A DNA stretch of 11,117 nucleotides from NCBI GenBank assembly GCA_913774725.1, contig CAJYIG010000006.1:1-11117 (forward strand), read 5' to 3'. Positions within the stretch are counted from its first letter, which is position 1. Each line of letters opens with the position of its first letter. This document shows positions 1 to 7,111 of this stretch, piece by piece. The notes beneath the pieces are model-generated. The model did no database searches, was not told the origin of the DNA, and saw only the letters and a program-made list of their open reading frames with translations. This DNA is from an uncultured Curtobacterium sp. GTDB lineage: Bacteria; Actinomycetota; Actinomycetes; Actinomycetales; Microbacteriaceae. The translations under genes and the position numbers were made by a program.

Positions 1-158
1 GGGGAGCGCTGGTGTCGCTGGTCGCGCTGTTCTTCGTCATGTGGCGCCTTCCGTCGCGCCCAACCTCGACGGGGGACGGTCCGAGCGCTCCCGGAAGGTC
101 CGCACGGCGCGGTCCACGCCCGGGTGAACGGTTCTCCACAGGTTCCCCGCGAGCCTGA
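1..158 (+). CDS. C-terminal end of a probable membrane protein (5' end outside window)
   Basis: The frame with codons starting at position 3 is open from the window edge to a TGA at 156-158. It reads about 51 residues. The first 14 or so are strongly hydrophobic (GALVSLVALFFVMW) and are followed by a Pro/Arg/Ser/Gly-rich basic tail. This is the usual end of a polytopic membrane protein: a last transmembrane helix and then a cytoplasmic tail. The first 19 codons nearly all end in G or C, as in the clear genes here, whereas the tail is less biased. The other two forward frames also stay open for a while but give Arg/Cys-rich non-protein-like sequence. A transporter such as an MFS permease is possible, but nothing here identifies the family. 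Confidence 0.5.
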   Translation, partial: GALVSLVALFFVMWRLPSRPTSTGDGPSAPGRSARRGPRPGERFSTGSPRA

Positions 159-179
159 ACGCCCGGGCTGGAGCGGTCC

Positions 180-185
180 TAGACT
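180..185 (+). promoter_or_regulatory. Possible -10 element upstream of the beta-phosphoglucomutase gene
   Basis: TAGACT fits the actinobacterial TANNNT -10 pattern and would start transcription roughly 65 nt before the ATG at 258. No good -35 hexamer is seen at the usual distance, so this is a weak call. The 99 bp between the upstream stop codon and this gene hold nothing else recognisable apart from the ribosome binding site, AGAGGA, about 8 nt before the start codon. Confidence 0.25.
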
Positions 186-257
186 CGATCGGAGCCGAAC
201 CGCCCGCCGAGACCCTCGGCCGCCAGGCGGACCGCCAGCGAGACCAGAGGAACCCCG

Positions 258-1019
258 ATGACGATGCCGGACCGGCGCACGCCCGCACGACTCGCCGACA
301 CGCGGGCACTCCTGTTCGACCTCGACGGCGTGCTGACCCCCACGGCCGACGTGCACATGCGTGCCTGGAGCCGCCTGTTCACGCCGTTCCTGGCGGACCG
401 CGGCGTCGCGCCCTACAGCGAGCAGGACTACTTCGACCACATCGACGGCAAGCCCCGCTACGACGGCGTGCGGTCGCTGCTCGCGTCGCGGGGCATCGAC
501 CTCCCGCAGGGGTCGCCGGACGACGCCCCGGGCAGCGACACCGTGTGCGCGCTCGGCAACCGGAAGAACGCCGAGTTCACGGCCGAGCTGACCGAGCACG
601 GCGTGGAGCCCTACCCTGGGTCGCTCCGCTTCCTCGTCGCCGCGATCGCCGCCGGCATGCAGGTCGCCGTCGTGTCGAGCTCGGCGAACGCGACGCAGGT
701 CCTGCGCACGGCGGGCATCCTCGACCACTTCCCGGTGGTCGTCGACGGGCTCGTCGCGCGCCAGGACGGCCTGGCCGGCAAGCCCGCACCGGACACCTAC
801 CTCGACGCCGCCGGGCGCTTCGGGCTGGCACCGGCCCAGTGCGTCGTCGTCGAGGACGCCACGAGCGGGGTCGAGGCCGGCCGGAACGGCGCCTTCGGGC
901 TCGTCGTCGGCGTCGACCGCGGTGCCGGCGCCGACGCGCTGCGTGAGCACGGCGCCGACGTCGTCGTCCAGGACCTCGCCGAACTGGTCGACCAGCTCCC
1001 GGCGCCGCGCACCGACTAG
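258..1019 (+). CDS. pgmB: HAD-family beta-phosphoglucomutase
   Basis: This 253-residue HAD-superfamily protein is predicted to interconvert beta-D-glucose 1-phosphate and glucose 6-phosphate in the cytoplasm. Motif I is DLDGVLT, giving Asp21 as the phosphorylated nucleophile and Asp23 as acid/base. A cap domain follows, with the family-typical stretch around HIDGKPRYDGVRSLLASRG and then LGNRKN. Motif II is VVSSSAN (Ser140-142), motif III is GKPAPDTY (Lys175), and motif IV is VVVEDATSGVEAG (Glu199/Asp200, Mg binding). All catalytic positions are therefore present. It is slightly longer than the roughly 220-residue Lactococcus enzyme because of a short N-terminal lead. The ATG at 258 is preceded by a purine-rich AGAGGA; a second in-frame ATG at 264 is an alternative. 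The GH65 phosphorylase gene begins 87 bp downstream on the same strand. That pairing is known elsewhere (for example E. coli ycjU-ycjT) and strongly supports beta-phosphoglucomutase over a generic HAD phosphatase. Confidence 0.88.
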   Translation: MTMPDRRTPARLADTRALLFDLDGVLTPTADVHMRAWSRLFTPFLADRGVAPYSEQDYFDHIDGKPRYDGVRSLLASRGIDLPQGSPDDAPGSDTVCALGNRKNAEFTAELTEHGVEPYPGSLRFLVAAIAAGMQVAVVSSSANATQVLRTAGILDHFPVVVDGLVARQDGLAGKPAPDTYLDAAGRFGLAPAQCVVVEDATSGVEAGRNGAFGLVVGVDRGAGADALREHGADVVVQDLAELVDQLPAPRTD

Positions 1020-1106
1020 CGTCCCGTCCCACCCGGAACGGCCCCGACGGCGTGGCCCGACCGTCCCGACCACCCCACGACTCCTCCCTCCCACGGAGCA
1101 CACGCC

Positions 1107-3617
1107 ATGAACCCCATCACCTCCGACCCCCTCGACCGCGTCCGCTACCCGGTCGACGAGTGGGCGCTCGTCGAGACCGAGTACGCGCCGGACGAGCAGG
1201 GCGTCGCGGAGACCAACTTCGCCGTCGGCAACGGCTACCTCGGTCTGCGCGGCAACCTCGACGAGGGCCGCGGTGGCGTGCAGTACGGCACGTACGTCAA
1301 CGGCTTCCACGAGACCTGGCCGATCCGGCACGCCGAGGACGCCTTCGGCTTCGCGAAGACCGGGCAGACGATCATCAACGCGCCCGACGCCAAGGTCATC
1401 CGGCTCTACGTCGACGACGAGCCGCTCGTGCTCGCCGAGGCCGACATCCTGCGGCACACCCGGCGGCTCGAGTTCCGCGGTGGGTACCTGTACCGCGAGA
1501 CCGAGTGGTCGACGCCGTCCGGCAAGCGCGTGCTCATCCGCGCCCGGCGCCTGGTGTCGTTCACCGACCGGCACCTCGCCGTCATCGACTACGAGGTCAC
1601 CGTGCTCGACGGCGACGCGTCGATCCTGCTCTCGAGCCAGGTCCTCAACCGGCAGGACGTGCAGGACGAGTACCACGCGGGCATGCGCGCCGCGGCGAAC
1701 GCCTTCGACCCCCGCAAGGCCGAGGCGTTCACGGAGCGCGTGCTCGAGCCCGTGATCAAGCGCAGCACGGGCGGGCGGTCGCTGCTCGGGTACCAGGCGG
1801 CGAGCTCGGGCATGACGATCTGCGTCGGTGTCGAGCACCACCTGGAGACCGAGAACCCCTGGGACGAGGCCTCGTCGATCGAGGACGACCTCGCCAAGCA
1901 CGTTTACCGCGTGCAGGCCCGTGCCGGGGTGCCGATCCGCCTCGTGAAGCACATGGTCTACCACACGTCCCGCGGGGTGCCGGCGCGTGAGCTCGCCGAC
2001 CGGTGCGACCGCACGCTCGACCGTGCGCGCGCCGAGACGGTCGAGCAGACCTTCGCGAAGCAGCGCGCGTGGATGGACGACTACTGGACCCGCAGCGACG
2101 TCGAGATCCCCGGGCAGCCGGCGATCCAGCAGGCCGTCCGGTGGAACCTGTTCATGCTCGCCCAGGCCACCGCCCGCACCGACGGGCACGGCATCGCGGC
2201 GAAGGGCGTCACGGGCTCCGGGTACGGCGGTCACTACTTCTGGGACATGGAGATCTACGTCCTGCCGTTCCTGTCGTACACGGCGCCGATCGTCGCGCGG
2301 AACGCCCTCCGGTTCCGCTACAACATGCTCGACGCGGCCCGGTCGCGGGCACGCGAGCTGAACCAGCGCGGGGCGCTCTTCCCGTGGCGGACGATCAACG
2401 GCGAGGAGTCGTCGGCGTACTACGCGGCCGGCACCGCGCAGTACCACATCGACGCAGACATCGCGCATGCGCTCATGCAGTACGTGCGGGCCTCCGGCGA
2501 CACGGACTTCCTGAAGCGCGGCGCGATCGACATCCTGGTCGAGACCGCCCGCCTGTGGTCCGACCTCGGGTTCTGGCGGTCGAACGGCGACAAGAAGTTC
2601 CACATCGACGGCGTCACCGGGCCCGACGAGTACACGACGGTCGTCGACGACAACCTCTACACGAACGTCATGGCGCGGGCGAACCTCTGGTTCGCGGTCA
2701 ACGCCTGCCGGCAGCTCGCGACCGACGACCCCGAGGAGTACGGCCGCATGGTCCGGCGCACCGGGCTGGTCGACGACGAGGTCACCGAGTGGGAGCACGC
2801 CGCCGAGTCGATGGAGATCCCGTTCGACCCGCACCGCGGCGTCCACCCGCAGGACGCCCAGTTCCTCGACAAGGAACTCTGGGACCTCGAGAACACCCCC
2901 GAGTCGAAGCGGCCGCTGCTGCTGCACTACCACCCGCTGGTGATCTACCGGTTCCAGGTGCTCAAGCAGGCCGACGTCGTGCTCGCGCTGTTCCTGCAGG
3001 GCCACGAGTTCACGGCGGCCGAGAAGCGCCGTGACTTCGACTACTACGACGCCCTGACGACCGGTGACTCGACGCTGTCCGCCGTGGTGCAGTCGATCAT
3101 GGCGGCCGAGGTCGGCTACCACGACCTGGCCGCGCAGTACTTCCTCACCGCGCTCTACGTCGACCTCGCCGACCTGCACGGCAACACCTCCGACGGCGTG
3201 CACATCGCGTCGACCGGCGGCATCTGGGGTGCGCTCGTGAACGGCTTCGGCGGCATGCGCGACCACGGCGGCCGGATGACCTTCAACCCGCGGCTGCCGA
3301 AGGACTGGGACCGCCTGACCTACCGCATCCAGGTGCACGGGTCGCGGGTCCGGGTCGACCTGGAGGAGGACGAGATGACCTTCACAGTGGAGACCGGCGA
3401 GGGCTTCACCGCGTGGGTGCACAACCAGCAGTGGGACATCACCGCCGGTGCGCCGACGGTCGTGCCGCTGGCCCACCACGGGCCGCGGATGACCGGGCAC
3501 GCGCCGACCACGAGCGACATCCAGGGCACCCTGCGGGCAGACGGTTCCGTCATCACCGCGTCGATCCCGATGATCTCGCTCGACCGCGACCTGGACGTCG
3601 ACGAGACCACCGCCTGA
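1107..3617 (+). CDS. Glycoside hydrolase family 65 inverting disaccharide phosphorylase
   Basis: This 836-residue protein has the full GH65 architecture: an N-terminal beta-sandwich (about residues 15-290, opening with the family-typical ETNFAVGNGYLGLRGN), a linker, an (alpha/alpha)6 barrel (about 330-700) and a C-terminal beta-domain. The predicted general acid is Glu508 in DGVTGPDEYT. Trp379-Asp380 lie in FWDMEIY, a conserved substrate-binding segment. Ser702-Thr703-Gly704-Gly705 in IASTGGIWG match the phosphate-binding region. The expected reaction is phosphorolysis of an alpha-linked glucose disaccharide to beta-glucose 1-phosphate plus glucose, feeding the adjacent beta-phosphoglucomutase. 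The acceptor-specificity loop after GEES (436-444, SAYYAAGTA) lacks the HNEWE-type sequence of maltose phosphorylases. It looks closer to kojibiose-type enzymes, so kojibiose, trehalose or another disaccharide is possible. The start is well supported by GGAG 8 nt before the ATG. Family assignment is very sure; the substrate is not. Confidence 0.95.
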   Translation: MNPITSDPLDRVRYPVDEWALVETEYAPDEQGVAETNFAVGNGYLGLRGNLDEGRGGVQYGTYVNGFHETWPIRHAEDAFGFAKTGQTIINAPDAKVIRLYVDDEPLVLAEADILRHTRRLEFRGGYLYRETEWSTPSGKRVLIRARRLVSFTDRHLAVIDYEVTVLDGDASILLSSQVLNRQDVQDEYHAGMRAAANAFDPRKAEAFTERVLEPVIKRSTGGRSLLGYQAASSGMTICVGVEHHLETENPWDEASSIEDDLAKHVYRVQARAGVPIRLVKHMVYHTSRGVPARELADRCDRTLDRARAETVEQTFAKQRAWMDDYWTRSDVEIPGQPAIQQAVRWNLFMLAQATARTDGHGIAAKGVTGSGYGGHYFWDMEIYVLPFLSYTAPIVARNALRFRYNMLDAARSRARELNQRGALFPWRTINGEESSAYYAAGTAQYHIDADIAHALMQYVRASGDTDFLKRGAIDILVETARLWSDLGFWRSNGDKKFHIDGVTGPDEYTTVVDDNLYTNVMARANLWFAVNACRQLATDDPEEYGRMVRRTGLVDDEVTEWEHAAESMEIPFDPHRGVHPQDAQFLDKELWDLENTPESKRPLLLHYHPLVIYRFQVLKQADVVLALFLQGHEFTAAEKRRDFDYYDALTTGDSTLSAVVQSIMAAEVGYHDLAAQYFLTALYVDLADLHGNTSDGVHIASTGGIWGALVNGFGGMRDHGGRMTFNPRLPKDWDRLTYRIQVHGSRVRVDLEEDEMTFTVETGEGFTAWVHNQQWDITAGAPTVVPLAHHGPRMTGHAPTTSDIQGTLRADGSVITASIPMISLDRDLDVDETTA

Positions 3618-3628
3618 CGGTCCGGGCC

Positions 3629-3665
3629 GGAGGCGCGGTGCGGGTCCGTCCCGCGCCGCGCCTCC
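3629..3665 (+). terminator. Strong GC-rich hairpin after the GH65 gene
   Basis: The arms are 3629-3644 (GGAGGCGCGGTGCGGG) and 3650-3665 (CCCGCGCCGCGCCTCC), separated by a 5-nt loop. They pair over 16 bp, with the single T opposite G forming a wobble in RNA. The hairpin begins 11 nt after the GH65 stop. It lacks a long T tract, which is common for actinobacterial terminators. It probably separates the phosphorylase unit from the dehydrogenase gene. The rest of the 229-bp gap holds a short heptamer repeat and the dehydrogenase ribosome binding site; no convincing promoter was seen. Confidence 0.7.
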
Positions 3666-3674
3666 TGCTCGCTC

Positions 3675-3702
3675 CTGCCTGCTGCCTGCTGCCTGTTGCC
3701 GC
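3675..3702. repeat. Short tandem heptamer repeat (CTGCCTG)
   Basis: CTGCCTG occurs three times back to back at 3675-3681, 3682-3688 and 3689-3695, followed by a degenerate fourth unit (TTGCCGC). It lies in the non-coding gap just after the terminator hairpin. It is probably a slippage-generated microsatellite with no assigned function. Confidence 0.6.
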
Positions 3703-3846
3703 CTCTGCGCCGCCGGTGCCGACCCCCGCACCGCCTGCGCGTCCGCCTGCACGTGCGTCCAGCCGGGAACGGGCAGCGTGGTCGTCCGTGCCCCCGGGCC
3801 GACGGCGTCTCCTGCGGCACGAGCAGTGCATCGAGAGGAGACACAC

Positions 3847-4614
3847 ATGGACAAGCGGTTCGAGGGCAAGGTCGCGATCGTCACGGGGGCCGGGTCCGGC
3901 ATCGGCGAGGCCACCGCGCGGGCGTTCGTCGACGAGGGCGCGGACGTGCTGCTCGTCGACAGCGTCGAGGAGAAGGTCCGTGCCGTCGCCGACAGCCTGC
4001 CGACCGGTCGTGCGGTCGCGCTGCAGGCCGACGTGGCCGACCCGGCAGCGTGGGAGACGATCGTGTCCGACGCGGTGGACCGGTGGGACCGCATCGACGT
4101 GCTCGTGAACAACGCCGGCACCTTCACCTCCGGTGACATCACCGACATCGAGCCCGACGAGTGGCACCGGGTCATCGAGACCGACCTGTCGAGCGTGTTC
4201 TACGGCACGCGGGCCGCGCTGCCGTTCCTCCGGGAGACCAAGGGGTCGGTCGTGAACACGTCGTCGGTCTCGGGCATGGACGCGGACTGGCGGATGAGCC
4301 CGTACAACGCGGCGAAGGGCGGGGTGTCGAACTTCACGAAGGCCGCCGCGCTCGACAACGGGCAGTTCGGGGTGCGGGTGAACGCCGTCGCGCCGGGCCT
4401 CATCTGGACGGACATGACCCAGCAGCCGGCCGAGGACGAGGAACTCCAGCACAAGTTCGCCGAGCGGGTCTCGCTCGGTCGTGGTGGGCGCTCGGAGGAG
4501 GTCGCTGCGGCGGTGCTGTTCCTGGCGAGCGACGCAGCGTCGTACATCACGGGCGCGGTGCTGCCGGTCGACGGCGGCACCACAGCGAGCAACGGGCAGC
4601 CCGCACAGTCCTGA
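3847..4614 (+). CDS. Classical short-chain dehydrogenase/reductase (SDR), NAD-type
   Basis: This is a 255-residue single-domain Rossmann oxidoreductase, the usual size for classical SDRs. The cofactor motif is TGAGSGIG at residues 13-20. Asp38 at the end of the second beta strand (VLLVD) predicts NAD(H) rather than NADP(H). NNAG is at 88-91. The catalytic residues are Ser140 in NTSSVSG and Tyr153/Lys157 in YNAAKGG. The C-terminus has the typical ASYITGAVLPVDGG ending. The start chosen is the ATG at 3847, because AGGAG lies 6 nt upstream and the protein then begins just before the first beta strand. An in-frame GTG at 3778 would add 23 residues unlike the family. The substrate cannot be read from sequence: a sugar, polyol or 3-oxoacyl substrate are all possible. 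It lies downstream of a sugar-utilisation pair but behind a terminator hairpin, so a functional link is only a guess. Confidence 0.9.
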   Translation: MDKRFEGKVAIVTGAGSGIGEATARAFVDEGADVLLVDSVEEKVRAVADSLPTGRAVALQADVADPAAWETIVSDAVDRWDRIDVLVNNAGTFTSGDITDIEPDEWHRVIETDLSSVFYGTRAALPFLRETKGSVVNTSSVSGMDADWRMSPYNAAKGGVSNFTKAAALDNGQFGVRVNAVAPGLIWTDMTQQPAEDEELQHKFAERVSLGRGGRSEEVAAAVLFLASDAASYITGAVLPVDGGTTASNGQPAQS

Positions 4615-4630
4615 GGGCCCGTCGCGCGGC

Positions 4631-5146
4631 TCAGAGCAGCTTGCGCAGAGTGTTCACGTTGCGGGTCGTCGTCGTGCGCTTGAAGCGTGCGGCGGCGGCC
4701 CGCTTCGCGAACACCGTGTCCGTGCTCGAGCCCTTCGGGCAGGACCAGTAGACGACACCGTCGCCGCGGTCCACCCGCTCCACGGTGTCGTCCGTGTCGA
4801 TGTCGGCGACCAGGTGGTCGAGCGCGCTGTCGTCGGAGCCGAAGACGACGTAGTCGTGTCGGTCCGCAGCGGACCCGAACGGGAAGCCGTCGACGACCGC
4901 GGCCAGTCGATCGTGCGGGACGAGGACGATCCAGGCGTCGTACCCGAACCGGTCCCGCAGACCCTGCTCCACGGCAGCCTGCACCGCCGACGCATCGCCG
5001 GGTGCGGTGAAGTCGACGTTGCCCGAGGCCAGGACCGTCCGCACGTCCGCGTACCCGAGCTCCCGGAACAGCGCCGCGAGGTCGGCGTTCCGGATCGTGA
5101 TGCCGTTCACGTTCACCCCGCGCAGCAGCGCGACCCACCTGGCCAT
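4631..5146 (-). CDS. DUF1697 family protein
   Basis: This 171-residue cytoplasmic protein matches the DUF1697 pattern. It starts with MARWVALLRGVNVNG (family form: LLRGINVGG), has ELGYADVRTVLASGNVDF at about residues 29-46, a central segment with FPFGSAADRHDYVVF, and ends with TTTRNVNTLRKLL. No biochemical function is established for the family, to my knowledge. The start at 5146 fixes the conserved N-terminus right at the first residue. No Shine-Dalgarno sequence precedes it, but TACGGT lies exactly 6 nt upstream, suggesting a leaderless mRNA. Its 3' end faces the dehydrogenase gene with only 16 bp between the stop codons. Its 5' end is divergent from the regulator gene, so the operator at 5198-5247 might also affect it. 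Confidence 0.88.
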   Translation of the reverse strand: MARWVALLRGVNVNGITIRNADLAALFRELGYADVRTVLASGNVDFTAPGDASAVQAAVEQGLRDRFGYDAWIVLVPHDRLAAVVDGFPFGSAADRHDYVVFGSDDSALDHLVADIDTDDTVERVDRGDGVVYWSCPKGSSTDTVFAKRAAAARFKRTTTTRNVNTLRKLL

Positions 5147-5151
5147 GCCGG

Positions 5152-5157
5152 GACCGT
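5152..5157 (-). promoter_or_regulatory. Leaderless -10 element of the DUF1697 gene
   Basis: On the minus strand, TACGGT (TANNNT) is followed by CCCGGC and then the ATG. The spacing of 6 nt would place the transcription start on the A of the start codon. No recognisable -35 hexamer is present at 16-18 bp. Confidence 0.5.
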
Positions 5158-5197
5158 AGCGCGCACGGCGGAGGTCGGGCCAGCCCCCCCCCGACCT

Positions 5198-5247
5198 GTC
5201 CACAAGAACAATTGCGCAAGAACTGTTGCACAACGGCTCTTGTGGAC
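5198..5247. promoter_or_regulatory. Composite operator: three tandem CAA-N6-TTG units within a 10-bp inverted repeat
   Basis: Three consecutive 14-bp units occur at 5201-5214 (CACAAGAACAATTG), 5215-5228 (CGCAAGAACTGTTG) and 5229-5242 (CACAACGGCTCTTG). Each has CAA-N6-TTG symmetry. The whole is bounded by a perfect inverted repeat, GTCCACAAGA (5198-5207) and TCTTGTGGAC (5238-5247). The array covers the -35 box and spacer of the regulator gene's promoter, which is the expected position for a repressor operator. The most likely ligand is the ArsR-like protein encoded immediately downstream (inference). Confidence 0.7.
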
Positions 5248-5254
5248 ATATCGT
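5226..5254 (+). promoter_or_regulatory. Promoter of the regulator-exporter operon (leaderless)
   Basis: The -35 element is TTGCAC (5226-5231). After a 17-bp spacer, the -10 is TATCGT (5249-5254). Six nucleotides later (CGAACC) comes the ATG at 5261. No Shine-Dalgarno sequence exists, so transcription probably starts at the A of the start codon. The operator array overlaps the -35 and the spacer. Confidence 0.65.
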
Positions 5255-5260
5255 CGAACC

Positions 5261-5833
5261 ATGGACGTGCAGCGACTCGACGATGCAGCGCAGATGCGCG
5301 CGCTCTCCCACCCGACCCGGTTGCGGATCGTGGGGCTGCTGCGGACCGGCGGTCCGCAGACCGCCGCGATGCTCGGCGACCAGGTGGACGAGGCGCCCGG
5401 GACGATCAGCTACCACTGCAAGCGTCTCGCCGACGCCGGCTTCATCGAGCCCGCTCCCGAGCTCGGGACCGACCGGCGCGAGCGCTGGTGGCGGGCGGTG
5501 GCGCAGCACACGTCGTGGAACCTCGCGGACGGGTTCGACGACCCGGAGCGGATGGTCGCCGGCGTCGCGCTCGACCACGCCGTCGCACAGGCGTACGCCG
5601 ACGAGTACCGCGCGTTCATCGATCACGTGCCGGCGCTCGGACGCGAGTGGGTCGCGGCCTCGCACAGCAGCGACCGGTCCCTCCGGCTGACGGTCGACGA
5701 GCTGCAGGCCCTCGGCAGCGAGCTGCAGGGTGTGCTCGACCGGTGGGAGGCACGGAGCGCCGAGCACGAGCCGGGCGACGGGTCCGAGCGCGTGACCGCG
5801 GTCGTCCAGAGCTACCGGTCGGCCCGACCGTGA
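5261..5833 (+). CDS. ArsR-like winged helix-turn-helix transcriptional regulator
   Basis: This 190-residue DNA-binding protein has an N-terminal winged helix-turn-helix domain. ALSHPTRLRIVGLL (14-27) is the classic ArsR-family first helix. The recognition helix lies in APGTISYHCKRLADAGFI (45-62), and the wing ends around DRRERWWRAV (71-80). The C-terminal 110 residues look alpha-helical and probably mediate dimerisation or ligand sensing. The metal-binding Cys motif of ArsR/SmtB sensors (ELCVCDL-type) is absent, so a small organic ligand or drug is more likely than a metal. The start at 5261 is supported by the -10 box 6 nt upstream and by the protein beginning just before the HTH domain. The gene overlaps the exporter by GTGA, so the two are translated as a unit. 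It most likely represses its own operon through the 5198-5247 array. Confidence 0.88.
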   Translation: MDVQRLDDAAQMRALSHPTRLRIVGLLRTGGPQTAAMLGDQVDEAPGTISYHCKRLADAGFIEPAPELGTDRRERWWRAVAQHTSWNLADGFDDPERMVAGVALDHAVAQAYADEYRAFIDHVPALGREWVAASHSSDRSLRLTVDELQALGSELQGVLDRWEARSAEHEPGDGSERVTAVVQSYRSARP

Positions 5834-7107
5834 ACGCGCACCGGCGGTTGCGATCGCTGCTCGCGGTGCAGGTCGTGTCGCGGACGGGCAACGTCGCGAC
5901 GACCATCGCGGTGCCGTTCGTCGTGCTGTCCCGCGGCGGGTCGGCGACGGACGTCGGCATCGCGGCCTTCGCCGCGACGGTCCCGATCGTCCTCGGCGGG
6001 GCGTTCGGCGGAGTGCTCGTCGAACGCTTCGGGGTCGTCCGGTCGAGCGTGGCGTCCGACCTGGTCAGCGCTGCGACGCTCGCCGCGATCCCGCTCCTGG
6101 CGTGGACCGTCGGGCTGCCGGCGTGGGCGCTGCTCGCGCTCGTGTTCCTCGGTGGCCTGTTCGACACCCCGGGGGAGTCCGGCCGGCGGGTGCTCCTGCC
6201 CGGGCTCGCGACCGCTGCGGGCATCCCGCTCGAACGCGCCGTCGGGCACTTCGAGGCGTCGGTCCGGTTCTCGGTGCTGCTCGGGGCACCCGCGGCGGGG
6301 CTGCTCATCGGTGCCGTCGGCCCGCTGCCCGCACTGGCCGTGACCGCCGCGGTCTTCGCAGCCGCGGCGCTGCTCGCTGCCGTCACGCTGCGGGGAGCGA
6401 CAGTGCACCCGGAACCGGGCGCAGGATCCGCCGAGCCCTCTTCCGGGTACTGGCGGGACCTGGCCTCGGGTCTCCGCTTCTGCGCCCGGGACCCGCTCTT
6501 CCGGCTCGTGATCGCGCTCGTGCTGGTGACGAACCTGCTCGACGCGGCCCGCTCCACGGCGCTGCTCCCGCTGTACGCGGACCGACTGCTGGACGGCGCG
6601 CAGTCGCTCGGGTTGATCAGCGGGACGTACGGGGGTGCGGCCTTCCTCGGGTCGCTCCTGTTCGGGTACGTCGCGCACCGGGTGCCGCGTCGGATCACCT
6701 TCGTGGTGTGCTTCGTCCTGGCCGGTGGGCCGTCGCTCGTGGTGCCGGCGCTGGGGCTCGGACTGCCGTGGGTGCTGGGCGCCTGCGTGGTGTCGGGGCT
6801 CGCGGCCGGTGCGCTCAACCCGATCCTCGGGGCCGTGGAGCTCGAGCGCATCCCGTCGCACATGCGGGCCCGCGTGTTCGGACTCCTGTCGGCGGGATCG
6901 TGGGCTGGGATCCCGCTCGGTGGGCTGTTCGGCGGCATCGCTGCGGACGGCATCGGGGTGACGGCGACGTTCGGTGTCGTGGCGGTGGTCTACACGGTCG
7001 TGACGCTGTCGCCGCTGCTCGGCGGGTCCTGGCGGCTCATGGAGCGCCGTCCGGTCGTCACGGACGCACCGGCAGTGGGCTCCGCAGTGCCCACGACGGC
7101 GCGTTGA
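5830..7107 (+). CDS. MFS transporter (MFS_3/EntS-like probable exporter)
   Basis: This 425-residue integral membrane protein has about 12 hydrophobic segments arranged as two six-helix halves. The central cytoplasmic loop is at about residues 190-213 (VHPEPGAGSAEPSSGYWRDL) and leads into ASGLRFCARDPLFRL, a pattern typical of the MFS_3 (enterobactin exporter-like) group. RTGNVATTIAVPFVVL in the first helix, the GGVLVERFGVVR loop after helix 2 and PSHMRARVFGLLSAG in the second half also fit. It starts at a GTG that overlaps the regulator stop codon (GTGA). No Shine-Dalgarno is seen, so translational coupling is likely. Pairing with an ArsR-like repressor suggests inducible efflux of a small molecule, perhaps an antibiotic or metabolite. 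The substrate cannot be inferred. Confidence 0.88.
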   Translation: MNAHRRLRSLLAVQVVSRTGNVATTIAVPFVVLSRGGSATDVGIAAFAATVPIVLGGAFGGVLVERFGVVRSSVASDLVSAATLAAIPLLAWTVGLPAWALLALVFLGGLFDTPGESGRRVLLPGLATAAGIPLERAVGHFEASVRFSVLLGAPAAGLLIGAVGPLPALAVTAAVFAAAALLAAVTLRGATVHPEPGAGSAEPSSGYWRDLASGLRFCARDPLFRLVIALVLVTNLLDAARSTALLPLYADRLLDGAQSLGLISGTYGGAAFLGSLLFGYVAHRVPRRITFVVCFVLAGGPSLVVPALGLGLPWVLGACVVSGLAAGALNPILGAVELERIPSHMRARVFGLLSAGSWAGIPLGGLFGGIAADGIGVTATFGVVAVVYTVVTLSPLLGGSWRLMERRPVVTDAPAVGSAVPTTAR

Positions 7108-7111
7108 GGCC

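Noticed and set aside
577..1101. Minus-strand open frame opposite the beta-phosphoglucomutase gene
   Set aside because: Its Arg-rich composition is typical of an antisense frame in high-GC DNA, and the opposite strand has all HAD motifs.
3778..3846. In-frame GTG extension adding 23 residues to the dehydrogenase
   Set aside because: The added residues do not resemble the SDR N-terminus. The ATG at 3847 has AGGAG 6 nt upstream and gives the normal family length.
4481..5260. Long open frame running into the regulator from upstream
   Set aside because: It runs antisense through the DUF1697 gene and reads low-complexity Arg/Val-rich sequence. The regulator starts at 5261, next to its promoter and HTH domain.
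5616..6953. 445-codon open frame on the minus strand opposite the MFS gene
   Set aside because: It is a GC-bias shadow of the transporter: Ser/Pro/Arg-rich, with no recognisable domain.
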